Assembly (NCBI RefSeq): GCF_016786255.1 | Contig: NZ_JADMKT010000076.1 | Coordinates: forward strand, 1,863-49,726 | Length of the DNA: 47,864 nt | Reading direction: 5' to 3' | Source of the DNA: Robertkochia sediminum | Lineage (GTDB): Bacteria; Bacteroidota; Bacteroidia; Flavobacteriales; Flavobacteriaceae | In this document: piece by piece, positions 1 to 9,334 of the stretch | Numbering within the stretch: position 1 is the stretch's first letter | Layout of the letters: each line of letters starts with the position of its first letter | Program-made: the position numbers and the translations under genes | The notes under the pieces: generated by a model | What the model was told of the DNA's origin: nothing | Databases searched by the model: none | Seen by the model: the letters and a program-made list of their open reading frames with translations, nothing else

Positions 1-82
1 TGAAAAATCATGCCGTTTGTGAAAGAACTTTTACCCTAGTTCAAGGCCCTTTTACAAGAGCGCTTATCCCTTAAAGCGGGTG

Positions 83-114
83 CAAATATAAGACGGGTTT
101 TTTAATCCCGACAA
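83..114 (-). promoter_or_regulatory. Leftward Bacteroidota-type promoter
   Basis: On the minus strand TATATTTG (83-90) matches the Bacteroidota -7 consensus TAnnTTTG, and a TTG (112-114) lies 21 bp upstream, as expected for the -33 element. It would drive transcription to the left, off the window. The downstream leader (1-82) is GC-richer than its surroundings, and a minus-strand ATG at 8-10 could begin the target gene. The target itself is outside the window. The rest of 1-331 holds the terminator listed next, a T8A8 palindrome near 127-144, and no gene I can support. Confidence 0.5.
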
Positions 115-241
115 CTATTCAGGACTCTTTTTTTTAAAAAAAAGCACCCCCGAAAAGATTACCTTTCATTATCAGCTTCTTACAGCAATAAATTGATGCA
201 AAAACCGGAAAGGTCTTTTTAATTTCTACAATGATGTCACA

Positions 242-266
242 GAAAAAATGAGCGTTTGCTCATTGT
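242..266 (-). terminator. Rho-independent terminator of the DUF4294 gene
   Basis: AATGAGC (247-253) and GCTCATT (258-264) form a perfect 7-bp stem with a 4-base loop. On the minus strand it is followed by a run of six T. It lies about 65 bp beyond the stop of the DUF4294 gene, which reads in that direction. Confidence 0.75.
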
Positions 267-331
267 GCTTATAGTAGTAGGTTTGATAAAAGCGGACTTT
301 AAAGATAAGAAAAAATATACTTACCGTCCAA

Positions 332-1030
332 CTATTTTGGCTGTAAATCACTGGAAGTCCACTTGTTAGTGAGATCCTCGTAATCAAAACCCAAGGCTGT
401 GGGCTGAAATTCCAGCTTATTTACTGCAAAGGCACGCTGTAATATATCTTCAATAAGGTAGTCTTCATGTACATTACCCGGTTCGTACGTTTCCTTTAGG
501 GAAATATCGAACATGCCGGCCGTCGTATTGTACCAAAATGCACGCCAACCACTTCGAAGGTCTTTTACCAGATCGAAAGCCGTGATCCCGGTTTGCCGGT
601 AGATCAATTTTACCAGTATCTGTCCCTCTGTTCGCGTGAGTTTCTTCAGTTCTGCCGCAAATTCCTCTTCAATATATCGCTGAATGATCTTTGTGTAGCG
701 CTTTCTGGCCGCATTCCCCTCAATCTGATTCAGGCGCTCATTAAGCTCCGTCAACCTGTCGGCAGCCATTTTCGCATAAGGATACACCTTAAGCGTCTTT
801 CTTCTTAATATATAATAACGTCTTTTGGCATTGTAGCTATCAAAGTGAAGCGGCTGGAAAATAAAAACAGGCTCTAACTCTATCGACGTCCTCGGGAGCG
901 AATCGCCCTCAAAGAAAAAATATTGCTTCTCGACAGAATCCCGCTGCTTTGCAAGTGTATCCGCAGGCGACTCCTGGGCCAAAGATACCGCAAAAATAAG
1001 GGTCGATATAATAAACAAACAGGTACGCAA
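332..1030 (-). CDS. DUF4294 family exported protein
   Basis: The 232-residue protein matches the DUF4294 family known from Flavobacteriia, whose function is unknown. It has an N-terminal signal peptide (hydrophobic residues 4-17 ending in SLAQ), then an acidic stretch. The conserved core begins around residue 65 with a YNAKRRYYILRRKTLKVYPYAK block and runs to about residue 215. The start codon is TTG: reading upstream in frame, a TGA is met before any ATG, and this TTG places the signal peptide exactly at the N-terminus. The gene stands alone, divergent from the M42 peptidase gene, and ends at a hairpin terminator. It probably acts in the periplasm or envelope, inferred only from the signal peptide. 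Confidence 0.8.
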   Translation of the reverse strand: MRTCLFIISTLIFAVSLAQESPADTLAKQRDSVEKQYFFFEGDSLPRTSIELEPVFIFQPLHFDSYNAKRRYYILRRKTLKVYPYAKMAADRLTELNERLNQIEGNAARKRYTKIIQRYIEEEFAAELKKLTRTEGQILVKLIYRQTGITAFDLVKDLRSGWRAFWYNTTAGMFDISLKETYEPGNVHEDYLIEDILQRAFAVNKLEFQPTALGFDYEDLTNKWTSSDLQPK

Positions 1031-1135
1031 GAGATGTAGATTTGAGCTCTTTCAAAAATAGGAAATAACTTCGGGAGGCCTTATTAAATCTATGTGAATT
1101 TCTTAATTTCGTGGAATACCTAATATACAACACAT

Positions 1136-2224
1136 ATGGCTAAGAAAAGTATCCTGAATAAAGACTCCATGAAATTCCTGGAGCGCTATCTCAACAACGC
1201 CTCTCCTACCGGTTACGAATGGGAAGGACAGAAGATCTGGATGGACTACCTGCGTCCTTACGTAGACACCTTTATTACCGACACCTACGGTACAGCGGTT
1301 GGGGTTATTAATCCTGAAGCCAAATACAAGGTGGTTATCGAAGGACATTCTGATGAGATCTCCTGGTATGTGAACTACATTACCGACAACGGACTCATCT
1401 ACGTGATCAGAAACGGAGGAAGCGACCACCAGATCGCACCCTCTAAAGTGGTAAACATCCACACCGACAAAGGCATCGTTAAAGGTGTGTTTGGCTGGCC
1501 GGCCATTCATACCAGGAAAGATGAAAAAGAACAAGCTCCCAAACTCGATAATATCTTTATTGATATAGGAGCCAAAGACAAGGAAGAAGTTGAAAAACTC
1601 GGGGTACACGTAGGATGCGTGATCACCTATCCTGATGAATTCTTTATCCTCAACAAGGACAAATTTGTTTGTCGCGCCTTAGACAACAGAATGGGCGGCT
1701 TTATGATCGCTGAAGTAGCGAGGCTTTTAAAGGAAAACAAAAAGGAACTGCCTTTTGGCCTTTACATCACCAACTCCGTACAGGAAGAGATCGGGTTACG
1801 CGGGGCAGAAATGATCACTCATACCATAAAACCAGACGTGGCTATTGTTACCGATGTAACCCATGACACCACCACCCCGATGATCGAAAAGAAAAAAGAA
1901 GGACACACCGAGATCGGAGCGGGACCTGTGATCACCTACGCACCAGCAGTACAAAACAAACTCAGGGAACTCATTATCGAAACAGCCAATAAGAAGAAGA
2001 TCCCATTCCAACGCCTGGCTTCATCCCGATTCACCGGGACCGATACTGACGCCTTTGCATACAGCAACGGAGGAGTTCCTTCAGCTTTGATCTCACTGCC
2101 ACTGCGCTATATGCATACCACTGTAGAAACTGTACACCGTGACGATGTGGAAAATGTGATCAAACTCATCTATGAGAGTATCCTGCAGATCAAGCCTCAT
2201 CACAACTTCAGCTACTTTCAATAA
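1136..2224 (+). CDS. M42 family metallopeptidase (aminopeptidase)
   Basis: The 362-residue cytosolic protein belongs to the M42 family of tetrahedral, dinuclear-zinc aminopeptidases, also called glutamyl aminopeptidase or, misleadingly, endoglucanase M. Visible metal and catalytic motifs are GHSDEI (H71, D73), ALDNRMGG near residue 180, VQEEIGLRGA near 215 and the C-terminal HTTVETVH near 327. The length is normal for the family. It should release N-terminal residues from peptides produced by protein turnover. A TAATTTCG just upstream resembles the Bacteroidota -7 element. The Nudix gene begins 5 bp after its stop, so the two are probably co-transcribed. Substrate preference cannot be read from the sequence. 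Confidence 0.9.
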   Translation: MAKKSILNKDSMKFLERYLNNASPTGYEWEGQKIWMDYLRPYVDTFITDTYGTAVGVINPEAKYKVVIEGHSDEISWYVNYITDNGLIYVIRNGGSDHQIAPSKVVNIHTDKGIVKGVFGWPAIHTRKDEKEQAPKLDNIFIDIGAKDKEEVEKLGVHVGCVITYPDEFFILNKDKFVCRALDNRMGGFMIAEVARLLKENKKELPFGLYITNSVQEEIGLRGAEMITHTIKPDVAIVTDVTHDTTTPMIEKKKEGHTEIGAGPVITYAPAVQNKLRELIIETANKKKIPFQRLASSRFTGTDTDAFAYSNGGVPSALISLPLRYMHTTVETVHRDDVENVIKLIYESILQIKPHHNFSYFQ

Positions 2225-2229
2225 GATCT

Positions 2230-2778
2230 ATGGATGAATGGGTAGACATATGGACTTCTGAAGGGAGTCCGACAGGTGAAAAAGTCCTTAAATCGGAAGC
2301 ACACCGAAAAGGACTTTTTCACCCTACCGTTCACCTTTGGATCGGTAATTCAAAACAAGAACTCTTATTACAGCAACGGGCGCTGCAAAAGAAAACCTTT
2401 CCGGGAAAATGGGATGTGTCTGTGGCGGGCCATATTAGCGCAGGCGACCAACCTTTGGCAACCGCAGTAAGAGAATGTGAAGAGGAACTCGGAATTACCA
2501 TCGATACTGCAGACCTTGACCTTATCGCCATTCTGAGATCAGAGATCAAACATTCTGAAACCCTTACCGACAGGGAATTTCATCATATTTACTTCACAAA
2601 ACTGGATCTGCCCTTAACTGCATTCACCTTGCAAAAAGAAGAAGTTGCTCAGGTGAAATGGTTTCCCATAAGCCAGTTCAAAGTCATGCAAGAGCAACCG
2701 GAGCAGCACAAGGAGATGATCCCTTTTGAAAAGGATTACCTCCTGGAGCTTTACCGTTATATTTCTTTAAAAGAATAA
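2230..2778 (+). CDS. Nudix hydrolase (isopentenyl-diphosphate isomerase-like subgroup)
   Basis: The 182-residue protein carries a Nudix box around residues 67-89 (GHISAGD...RECEEELGI). The usual first Glu of G-x5-E-x7-REUxEExGU is Asp here, while the catalytic REcEEE part is intact. The opening VDIWTSEGSPTGEKVLKSEAHRKG and the GHxSAG form are typical of the YfcD/IDI-like Nudix branch, which acts on unidentified nucleoside-diphosphate-linked substrates. It follows the M42 gene by 5 bp, suggesting one transcript, and converges on acs with an 11-bp gap. A true IPP isomerase role is possible but less likely; the substrate is unknown. Confidence 0.85.
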   Translation: MDEWVDIWTSEGSPTGEKVLKSEAHRKGLFHPTVHLWIGNSKQELLLQQRALQKKTFPGKWDVSVAGHISAGDQPLATAVRECEEELGITIDTADLDLIAILRSEIKHSETLTDREFHHIYFTKLDLPLTAFTLQKEEVAQVKWFPISQFKVMQEQPEQHKEMIPFEKDYLLELYRYISLKE

Positions 2779-2789
2779 GCATAGACCGA

Positions 2790-4703
2790 TCACGTTTTGA
2801 TCACCCCTTCCTTAATAGCCTCCACGACCTCAGGATTAAGTAGCGTAGAAATATCTCCCAGGGAAGAATCGTCACCGGAGGCGATCTTGCGTAAGATCCT
2901 CCTCATGATCTTTCCACTTCGGGTTTTAGGCAATCCTGGTACGAATTGCACCTTATCGAGCTTGGCTATAGGACCTATGTGTTCTGTGATCTGCTGATTG
3001 ATCTCTTTACTCAGGTTGGTGCGATCCCTGCTCTCTCCTACTTCCTTCAGAATCACAAAACCATACAAGGCATTACCTTTAACCGGATGCGGAAAGCCAA
3101 CGATAGCCGACTCTGCAACAGCAGGATGCTCATTGATCGCATCTTCAATAGGTGCGGTACCAAGGTTATGACCGGAAACGATCACCACGTCATCTACCCT
3201 ACCTGTGATCCTGTAGTACCCAACGGCATCCCGAAGGGCTCCGTCACCGGTAAAATACATATTCTCAAAACCTGAAAAATAGGTCGTACGATAGCGTTCA
3301 TGATCACCCCAAATGGTACGCGCCATACCCGGCCAAGGGAATTTAATGCAAAGCCTTCCGCTCACCAGGTTCCCATTGATCTCCTCTCCTTTCTCATCCA
3401 TCAATGCAGGTTGTACTCCCGGAAGAGGAAGCGTAGCATAGGTCGGGATCGTTGGTGTTGCATAAGGAATCGGTGCGATCATAATACCCCCTGTTTCCGT
3501 TTGCCACCAGGTATCTGTAATAGGACATTTATTATTCCCTACGTTATCATTATACCAGTGCCATGCCTCTTCGTTAATAGGCTCCCCAACCGTTCCCAAA
3601 ACCTTCAGGGACGACAGGTCATACCGGTCAACATAATCCAGCTTTTCTTTAGCAAGGGCACGAATAGCCGTAGGTGCGGTGTAGAACTGATTTACCTTAT
3701 GTTTTTCTACGATCTCCCAAAAGCGTCCGTAATCGGGATGCGAAGGCACCCCTTCGAACATCAGGGTGGTCGCCCCATTGGCCAGGGGACCGTAAACAAT
3801 ATAACTATGCCCGGTAATCCATCCTATATCGGCCGTACACCAATAGACATCATCATCCTTATATTGAAAAATATTCTTGAACGTATAAGCACTATACACC
3901 ATATACCCCCCACAAGTATGCATCATGCCTTTTGGTTTGCCTGTTGATCCTGAAGTATAAAGAATAAATAAAGGGTCTTCTGCATCCATAACCTCCGGAT
4001 CACAACGGCTGTAAGCCTCATCGAGTAATGGCTGCAACCAAAGGTCCCTTCCCTTATGCATATGAACATCTTCTCCGGTACGCTTTACTACAAGCACCTT
4101 TTCTACTCCATCACACTGGGTAAGCCCTTCATCTACGATAGCCTTAAGGCCTATGGTCTTCGCTCCACGAAACCCTCCATCGGCAGTGATCACCATCTTA
4201 CAATCTGAATCGTTTATTCGCGTAGCCAGGGCCGTAGAAGAAAATCCTGCAAAAACTACAGAATGAATAGCGCCTATACGCGCACAGGCCAGCACGGCAA
4301 TAGCCAGTTCGGGGATCATGGGCAAATAAATACACACCCTGTCGCCTTTTGCTATACCCTGCTCACGGAGCACATTGGCAAAACGCCCCACCCGCTCATG
4401 AAGTTCTTTATAGGAGATCTTGACTGCAGGCTCATCCGGACTATTCGGCTCCCACAATATGGCTGTTTTATCACCTTTGGTAAGCAAATGACGATCTATA
4501 CAATTCTCTGTGATATTCAATTTCCCACCGGCAAACCATTTTACCTCGGGCTTCTTAAAATCCCACTCCAGAACACGATCCCACTTTTTTCGCCAGGTAA
4601 AGTGCTCTTCTGCTATTTCTGACCAGAAATTCTCTGGATCTCTAACCGATTTTCTATATATCTGGTAATACTCTTCCAGATTCTTAATGTGGTAGTTACT
4701 CAT
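2790..4703 (-). CDS. acs: Acetyl-CoA synthetase (AMP-forming)
   Basis: The 637-residue protein turns acetate, ATP and CoA into acetyl-CoA, AMP and diphosphate in the cytosol. An N-terminal ACS domain (from about residue 8) precedes the AMP-binding domain with the phosphate-binding YTSGSTGKPKG at 249-259. The DTWWQTETGG motif lies in the middle. The C-terminal PKTRSGKIMRR segment carries the lysine that is acetylated for regulation in this family. The length is that of a complete enzyme. The gene is transcribed alone to the left, with its own upstream gap of about 155 bp after the purC terminator, and meets the Nudix gene tail to tail. Confidence 0.96.
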   Translation of the reverse strand: MSNYHIKNLEEYYQIYRKSVRDPENFWSEIAEEHFTWRKKWDRVLEWDFKKPEVKWFAGGKLNITENCIDRHLLTKGDKTAILWEPNSPDEPAVKISYKELHERVGRFANVLREQGIAKGDRVCIYLPMIPELAIAVLACARIGAIHSVVFAGFSSTALATRINDSDCKMVITADGGFRGAKTIGLKAIVDEGLTQCDGVEKVLVVKRTGEDVHMHKGRDLWLQPLLDEAYSRCDPEVMDAEDPLFILYTSGSTGKPKGMMHTCGGYMVYSAYTFKNIFQYKDDDVYWCTADIGWITGHSYIVYGPLANGATTLMFEGVPSHPDYGRFWEIVEKHKVNQFYTAPTAIRALAKEKLDYVDRYDLSSLKVLGTVGEPINEEAWHWYNDNVGNNKCPITDTWWQTETGGIMIAPIPYATPTIPTYATLPLPGVQPALMDEKGEEINGNLVSGRLCIKFPWPGMARTIWGDHERYRTTYFSGFENMYFTGDGALRDAVGYYRITGRVDDVVIVSGHNLGTAPIEDAINEHPAVAESAIVGFPHPVKGNALYGFVILKEVGESRDRTNLSKEINQQITEHIGPIAKLDKVQFVPGLPKTRSGKIMRRILRKIASGDDSSLGDISTLLNPEVVEAIKEGVIKT

Positions 4704-4799
4704 AAATGCTTTGGTTAATGGTAGTTAAGTTAGAAGAAGTGATCTTGAACACGGCCTTCTTCTCTCCTCTCAAATAAACAAGAAACTTAAGTTTATTGC

Positions 4800-4828
4800 A
4801 AAAAAAATACCCCGAACAACGGGGTATT
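4800..4828 (-). terminator. Rho-independent terminator of purC
   Basis: AATACCCCG and CGGGGTATT form an 8-bp or longer stem (about 4807-4827) with the loop AACAA. On the minus strand it is followed by a run of eight T. It ends the phoH-membrane protein-purC operon, about 30 bp after the purC stop. Confidence 0.85.
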
Positions 4829-4859
4829 TAGCATATTTTCTCTAAACAGAACTCTGCGT

Positions 4860-5816
4860 TTATAACAGCTCTTTAAGGTAACGCGTTACATTATTCGCAA
4901 TTCTGTTATCAATATCTGACAGGTCGGCTTTTTCAAATTTTTCTCCGGTGATCTTTTCATAGAGCTCGATATAGCGCTCAGAAACAGAAGTCACATATTC
5001 ATCGGTCATCTCCGGCACCTGTTGTCCTTCAAGCCCCTGAAAACCGTTGCTTATTAACCATTGTCTCACGAATTCTTTAGACAATTGCTTTTGAGCCTCG
5101 CCTCTGGCTTGTCTTTCTTCGTAACCATCGGCATAGAAATAGCGGGATGAGTCGGGCGTATGGATCTCATCGATCAACACGATCTCACCGTCGGCAGTTT
5201 TCCCGAATTCGTATTTGGTATCTACAAGGATAAGTCCGCGTTTTGCAGCGATCTCTGTACCTCTTTTAAATAAGGCTTTTGTATATTTTTCAAGAACCGC
5301 GTAATCTTCAGCAGAAACAATTCCCCTTTTCAGGATGTCTTCACGAGAGATATCTTCATCGTGATCTCCTTGTTCTGCTTTAGTTGCAGGCGTTATGATC
5401 GGTTCCGGGAATTTGTCGTTCTCTTTCATTCCTTCCGGCATGGGCACGCCACAAAGTGTGCGTCTTCCTGCCTTATATTCTCTGGCAGCGTGACCCGACA
5501 TATATCCGCGAATAACCATTTCTACCTTAAAAGGCTCACAGCGCTTACCTACAGCAACGTTAGGATCGGGTGTCCCCATTAACCAGTTAGGCACCAGGTC
5601 TTCGGTATCCTTCATCATTTTCGTAGCGATCTGGTTCAAAATCTGCCCTTTGTACGGGATTCCTTTAGGCATGATCACATCAAATGCAGAAAGCCGATCG
5701 GTGGCGATCATTACAAGGAGGTCATTATCCAGAGAATACACCTCTCTCACTTTTCCTCTGTAAACAGCTGTTTGTCCGGGAAAATTAAAATCGGTTGCAG
5801 TAATGGTATTGCTCAT
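4860..5816 (-). CDS. purC: Phosphoribosylaminoimidazole-succinocarboxamide synthase
   Basis: The 318-residue SAICAR synthetase joins aspartate to CAIR with ATP in de novo purine synthesis. Family marks are GKVREVY (residues 21-27), DRLSAFD (about 40-46), the [17 protein letters not shown] block and the late [15 protein letters not shown] motif. At over 300 residues it is the longer form common in Bacteroidota rather than the roughly 240-residue enterobacterial form. It lies 45 bp downstream of the small membrane protein gene, and a strong hairpin terminator closes the unit. It is probably the last gene of a phoH-led operon. Confidence 0.95.
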   Translation of the reverse strand: MSNTITATDFNFPGQTAVYRGKVREVYSLDNDLLVMIATDRLSAFDVIMPKGIPYKGQILNQIATKMMKDTEDLVPNWLMGTPDPNVAVGKRCEPFKVEMVIRGYMSGHAAREYKAGRRTLCGVPMPEGMKENDKFPEPIITPATKAEQGDHDEDISREDILKRGIVSAEDYAVLEKYTKALFKRGTEIAAKRGLILVDTKYEFGKTADGEIVLIDEIHTPDSSRYFYADGYEERQARGEAQKQLSKEFVRQWLISNGFQGLEGQQVPEMTDEYVTSVSERYIELYEKITGEKFEKADLSDIDNRIANNVTRYLKELL

Positions 5817-5861
5817 AAAGTATTAGAATGAATTACGGCTCAAAGATAATCTTATTCTCTT

Positions 5862-6323
5862 TTATCCTGCGATTCCTTTCTTTCTTTTCATAAAATACCT
5901 GACCCCGTTAAACACAGCGATCCTGAAAAAGAAATAGATACCACAAAGCATCAGAATGGCAGGAATATTAAAACTGAACATCAACTGGTCTGCCGGCCAA
6001 AAAAGTGCATTATATACAGGACCACTGATCAGAATATGAAAGCTTATCGCTACGAACAATCCCAACACCTCTTTAACTACCTGATAACCATTAAAAACAA
6101 GATCTAGGAGACGGGATACCAAAAACATCAGGACTATAATGGTAATCAACGATACCAGAGAAAACACGATCCACATAACGGGGTTGGCCACAAATGTAGA
6201 TCCTGGTCTGCTTATATGATCGTAAATGTCATAGAAGGTATAAAGTAAAAGTCCGCCACAGATCACCATCCACGGACGATCTTTTCTAAAAAAGTCTCTG
6301 AACAACGGAGTCATGGTGCCCAT
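5862..6323 (-). CDS. Small integral membrane protein, unknown function
   Basis: This 153-residue protein has about four hydrophobic segments (near 17-30, 45-68, 85-105 and 115-135) and a short basic C-terminus (MKRKKG), consistent with an inner-membrane protein with cytoplasmic ends. I recognise no named family. Its ATG shares one base with the phoH stop (TAATG), indicating translational coupling, and purC follows after 45 bp. A second ATG three codons in is an equally possible start. Confidence 0.75.
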   Translation of the reverse strand: MGTMTPLFRDFFRKDRPWMVICGGLLLYTFYDIYDHISRPGSTFVANPVMWIVFSLVSLITIIVLMFLVSRLLDLVFNGYQVVKEVLGLFVAISFHILISGPVYNALFWPADQLMFSFNIPAILMLCGIYFFFRIAVFNGVRYFMKRKKGIAG

Positions 6324-7282
6324 TAGCTATTAGCGTGTTCGATCTTCTTATAAGCTGCGATGATATTTTTCACCAAGCGGTGTCTGATCACATCCTTATC
6401 ATCGAGATAGAGCATGCCCACCCCATCGACATCCTTGAGTACGAGGATAGCTTCTTTGAGTCCGCTAATCACCCTTCTTGGTAGGTCGATCTGCCCCGGA
6501 TCACCGGTGATCATGAATTTCGCGTTCTTTCCCATACGGGTAAGGAACATTTTCATCTGGGCATGGGTGGTATTCTGGGCCTCATCGAGAATAACAAAGG
6601 CATTGTCAAGGGTTCTCCCACGCATAAATGCCATGGGAGCGATCTGAATAATTCCGTTCTCGATGAAATTGGTAAGCTTTTCTGCCGGGATCATATCGCG
6701 CAGCGCATCGTAGAGAGGCTGCATATATGGATCCAGCTTCTCCTTGAGATCACCGGGTAAGAACCCGAGGTTCTCACCGGCTTCTACCGCAGGACGGGTA
6801 AGAATGATACGCCTTACCTGCTTTTCCTTGAGGGCTTTTACTGCCAGGGCCACCCCGGTGTAGGTTTTTCCGGTTCCTGCAGGGCCAATAGCAAAGACCA
6901 TATCGTTCTTTTTCATAAGCTCTACCAAACGCTGCTGGTTCGGGGTTTGTGCCTTGATCAACCTACCGTTCACGCCATGCACCAATACCTCGGCATCGAG
7001 ATGCTTTTGATCTGCTTCTTCTTCCCGGGCATCGGCCGTAAGAATACGCTCGATCACATTTTCATCCAGGGTATTGTACTTACCAAAATGAGCAGCGAGC
7101 ATGTCAAACCGTTTATCGAACTCCTCTAGCATTTCTTCATCGCCATAGGCTTTGATCTTATTTCCACGGGCAACGATCTTAAGCTTGGGAAAATACTTTT
7201 TAAGCAGTTGGATATTGACATTCTGCGGACCGAAAAATTCTTTCGGGCTAATTTCTGAGAGTTCGATGATGAGTTCGTTCAA
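6323..7282 (-). CDS. phoH: PhoH family ATPase
   Basis: The 319-residue protein has the PhoH-type P-loop ATPase domain. Walker A is GPAGTGKT at 133-140 and Walker B is VILDEAQN near 232-239. The family is linked to RNA handling and phosphate or stress responses in other bacteria, but the precise role is unsettled. The N-terminal ~100 residues form the usual PhoH extension. The start is TTG: a nearby ATG is out of frame and an in-frame stop lies three codons upstream. It heads a leftward unit with the membrane protein gene and purC. It is divergent from the SAM hydrolase-like gene, sharing a 176-bp intergenic region. Confidence 0.92.
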   Translation of the reverse strand: MNELIIELSEISPKEFFGPQNVNIQLLKKYFPKLKIVARGNKIKAYGDEEMLEEFDKRFDMLAAHFGKYNTLDENVIERILTADAREEEADQKHLDAEVLVHGVNGRLIKAQTPNQQRLVELMKKNDMVFAIGPAGTGKTYTGVALAVKALKEKQVRRIILTRPAVEAGENLGFLPGDLKEKLDPYMQPLYDALRDMIPAEKLTNFIENGIIQIAPMAFMRGRTLDNAFVILDEAQNTTHAQMKMFLTRMGKNAKFMITGDPGQIDLPRRVISGLKEAILVLKDVDGVGMLYLDDKDVIRHRLVKNIIAAYKKIEHANS

Positions 7283-7364
7283 GGGCTTTCATTTTTTTGG
7301 TGGATAATTATCAAGAATACCCAATAAAGTTCAAACCAGAATTAAATAATCGTATTCTTTTTAT

Positions 7365-7372
7365 TAGGTTTG
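7365..7372 (+). promoter_or_regulatory. -7 element of the SAM hydroxide adenosyltransferase gene
   Basis: TAGGTTTG fits the Bacteroidota -7 consensus TAnnTTTG. It lies about 87 bp upstream of the start codon, in the gap divergent from phoH. No clear -33 TTG is seen at the right distance. Confidence 0.35.
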
Positions 7373-7458
7373 TTCACAGTTGTGATCTTCATGAGGGTCC
7401 TAAACAAACTTAAGCAAAAAAGCATTTCTCAATTCAAAAACATATCAACAATTTATAA

Positions 7459-8292
7459 ATGGCAATCATAACTCTGACTACAGATTTTGGGATACGCGAC
7501 CACTTTGTAGGAGCCATTAAAGGGTATATTTACAGTGAATTACCGGAAGCGGTAATTGTTGATATTTCACATCATGTGAGTCCGTTCAATATCACCGAAG
7601 CGGCCTACATTCTAAAAAATGCCTACAAGACCTTTCCCAAAGGTACCGTACATATCATCGGGGTCGATTCTGAACTCACCCCGGAGAACCGTCATATTGC
7701 GGTGACCATTGATGGCCACCATTTTGTGGGAGCAGATAATGGCATTCTCTCTTTCCTGGCACAGGAAGTTGTTCCTGAAAAAATGGTAGAGATCAATATC
7801 CACGACCGGGTGCAGGAAGGTATTTTCCCGGTGCTTGATGTCTTTGTAAAGGTTGGAGCACACCTCGCCCGTGGCGGACAACCGGAAGTGATCGGAAAGC
7901 GCATTGAATCCATGAAAGTTCTTAAAGGCCTTGCCCCCGTGATCAATACCTCCGAAGACCAAATAAGCGGAACCGTTATCTATATCGACAACTACGGTAA
8001 TGTGATCACCAATATTTCCAGGAAGATCTTTGATAAATACCGCAAAGGGCGCGATTTTGAACTTTGGGCGCGTAATCACAAATTCAGCAATATTCACCAA
8101 AAGTACAGCGATGTGGTAAACTTTAACTCTGAAAAGAGCAAGCGCAATGCCGATGGCGAGAAGCTGGCCATCTTTAATTCCTCAGGACTCATCGAGATCG
8201 CCGTTTATAAAAGTAACCTGGAAACCGTAGGTGGGGCCTCAAGTCTTTTGGGGTTAAACTACAGGGATTCCATTACCCTAAAATTTATTTGA
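7459..8292 (+). CDS. SAM hydroxide adenosyltransferase (DUF62 family)
   Basis: The 277-residue cytosolic enzyme belongs to the DUF62 family, which uses hydroxide (water) to split S-adenosylmethionine into adenosine and methionine; halogenating relatives use chloride or fluoride. The N-terminal LTTDFGIRDHFVGAIKG block (residues 5-21) and the IDNYGNVITNI motif near 176-186 are characteristic. It begins a rightward gene run. The next gene's ATG shares the last base of this stop (TGATG), and gldF and gldG follow, so it may be transcribed together with gliding genes. Confidence 0.9.
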   Translation: MAIITLTTDFGIRDHFVGAIKGYIYSELPEAVIVDISHHVSPFNITEAAYILKNAYKTFPKGTVHIIGVDSELTPENRHIAVTIDGHHFVGADNGILSFLAQEVVPEKMVEINIHDRVQEGIFPVLDVFVKVGAHLARGGQPEVIGKRIESMKVLKGLAPVINTSEDQISGTVIYIDNYGNVITNISRKIFDKYRKGRDFELWARNHKFSNIHQKYSDVVNFNSEKSKRNADGEKLAIFNSSGLIEIAVYKSNLETVGGASSLLGLNYRDSITLKFI

Positions 8293-8588
8293 TGTTCATA
8301 AGGATCGTAAAACTAGGGTTCAGGGATGATTTTATTGAAACCTTCCTGGAACATTTCGAATCGGACAAACACCATATAAGACAATTTCCCGGGTGCCGCC
8401 ACCTTGAATTGTACCGCGATAAGAACGACCCTTGCCAATTTTTTACCTATAGTTTTTGGGATGCTGAAGAAAGTTTGGAGCAATACCGGAACTCCGAACT
8501 TTTTAAGGAGATCTGGAGCCGTACCAAGCTCGGATTTAACAGGCGTCCCGAGGCCTGGAGCGTTAACCGTTTAGAAAGTTTACCTTAA
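8292..8588 (+). CDS. Antibiotic biosynthesis monooxygenase (ABM) domain protein
   Basis: This is a 98-residue single-domain protein with the ABM/dimeric ferredoxin-like fold pattern: MFIRIVKLGF, then a central HHIRQFPGCRHLELYRD, then the FTYSFWDAEESLEQYRNSELFKEIW helix. Such proteins act as small quinol monooxygenases or as heme- or aromatic-binding dimers; the substrate is unknown. I start it at the ATG that overlaps the preceding stop (TGATG) rather than at the TTG one codon earlier. The coupling supports co-expression with the SAM hydrolase. gldF begins 32 bp downstream. Confidence 0.85.
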   Translation: MFIRIVKLGFRDDFIETFLEHFESDKHHIRQFPGCRHLELYRDKNDPCQFFTYSFWDAEESLEQYRNSELFKEIWSRTKLGFNRRPEAWSVNRLESLP

Positions 8589-8620
8589 GTAATTATATTT
8601 AAGCCTCAATACTGCCAACT

Positions 8621-9334
8621 ATGCTTGCTATTTTAAAAAGAGAGATCAGTAACTTCTTCACCTCCCCCATCGCATACCTTGTTATGGGAATTTTCCTGGT
8701 GATCACCGGGTTGTTCTTATGGGTATTCAAAGGCCCGTTTAATATTCTGGATAGCGGATTTGCCGATCTAACCCCTTTCTTTGAGATCACCCCCTGGATC
8801 TTTGTGTTTTTGATCCCTGCCATTACCATGCGGACCTTTGCCGATGAGCGGCAATTAGGCACCCTCGAATTATTGCTTACCAAACCTCTTGGCATTAATA
8901 GCATCGTACTCGGGAAGTTCATGGGAGCCTTCCTGTTGGTAGTCATTACGCTGATCCCAACACTGCTCTACGTCTATACGGTTTATATATTAGGCAATCC
9001 TCCAGGGAACCTCGATACCGGAAGCATTATCGGTTCTTATACCGGACTCTTATTTCTTGCCGGAGCCTTTACCGCTGCAGGGGTATTCGCTTCGTCGGTA
9101 AGTAATAACCAGATCGTAGCTTTTATCCTGGCAGCTACCCTTTGTTTCGCCCTGCTGTTTCTGCCACATAGTATTTCCGGATTGGATCCGGCATTGGTAT
9201 GGATGGCCCCTTTGGGGATAAAATATCATTTTGAAAGTATAAGCCGTGGCGTACTTAGCCTTGCCGATCTGGTGTACTTTCTCAGTATTACCGTTCTGTT
9301 TATTTCCTTAACTGCCACATTTCTGAAAAAATGA
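8621..9334 (+). CDS. gldF: Gliding motility ABC transporter permease GldF
   Basis: The 237-residue protein has six hydrophobic segments and the ABC-2 permease pattern: the N-terminus (LKREISNFFTSPIAYLVMGIFL) is diagnostic of GldF, and RTFADERQLGTLELLLTKPL is the cytosolic coupling loop. GldF, GldG and GldA form an ABC transporter needed for gliding in Flavobacterium johnsoniae, though some gliders lack it. Its stop overlaps the gldG start by 4 bp (ATGA). No gldA is in the window; in many Flavobacteriaceae it lies elsewhere. Confidence 0.95.
   Translation: MLAILKREISNFFTSPIAYLVMGIFLVITGLFLWVFKGPFNILDSGFADLTPFFEITPWIFVFLIPAITMRTFADERQLGTLELLLTKPLGINSIVLGKFMGAFLLVVITLIPTLLYVYTVYILGNPPGNLDTGSIIGSYTGLLFLAGAFTAAGVFASSVSNNQIVAFILAATLCFALLFLPHSISGLDPALVWMAPLGIKYHFESISRGVLSLADLVYFLSITVLFISLTATFLKK

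Noticed and set aside
2230-2778. True isopentenyl-diphosphate isomerase
   Set aside because: The Nudix box and N-terminus fit the YfcD-like branch, and the first Glu of the box is Asp; no isoprenoid genes are nearby.
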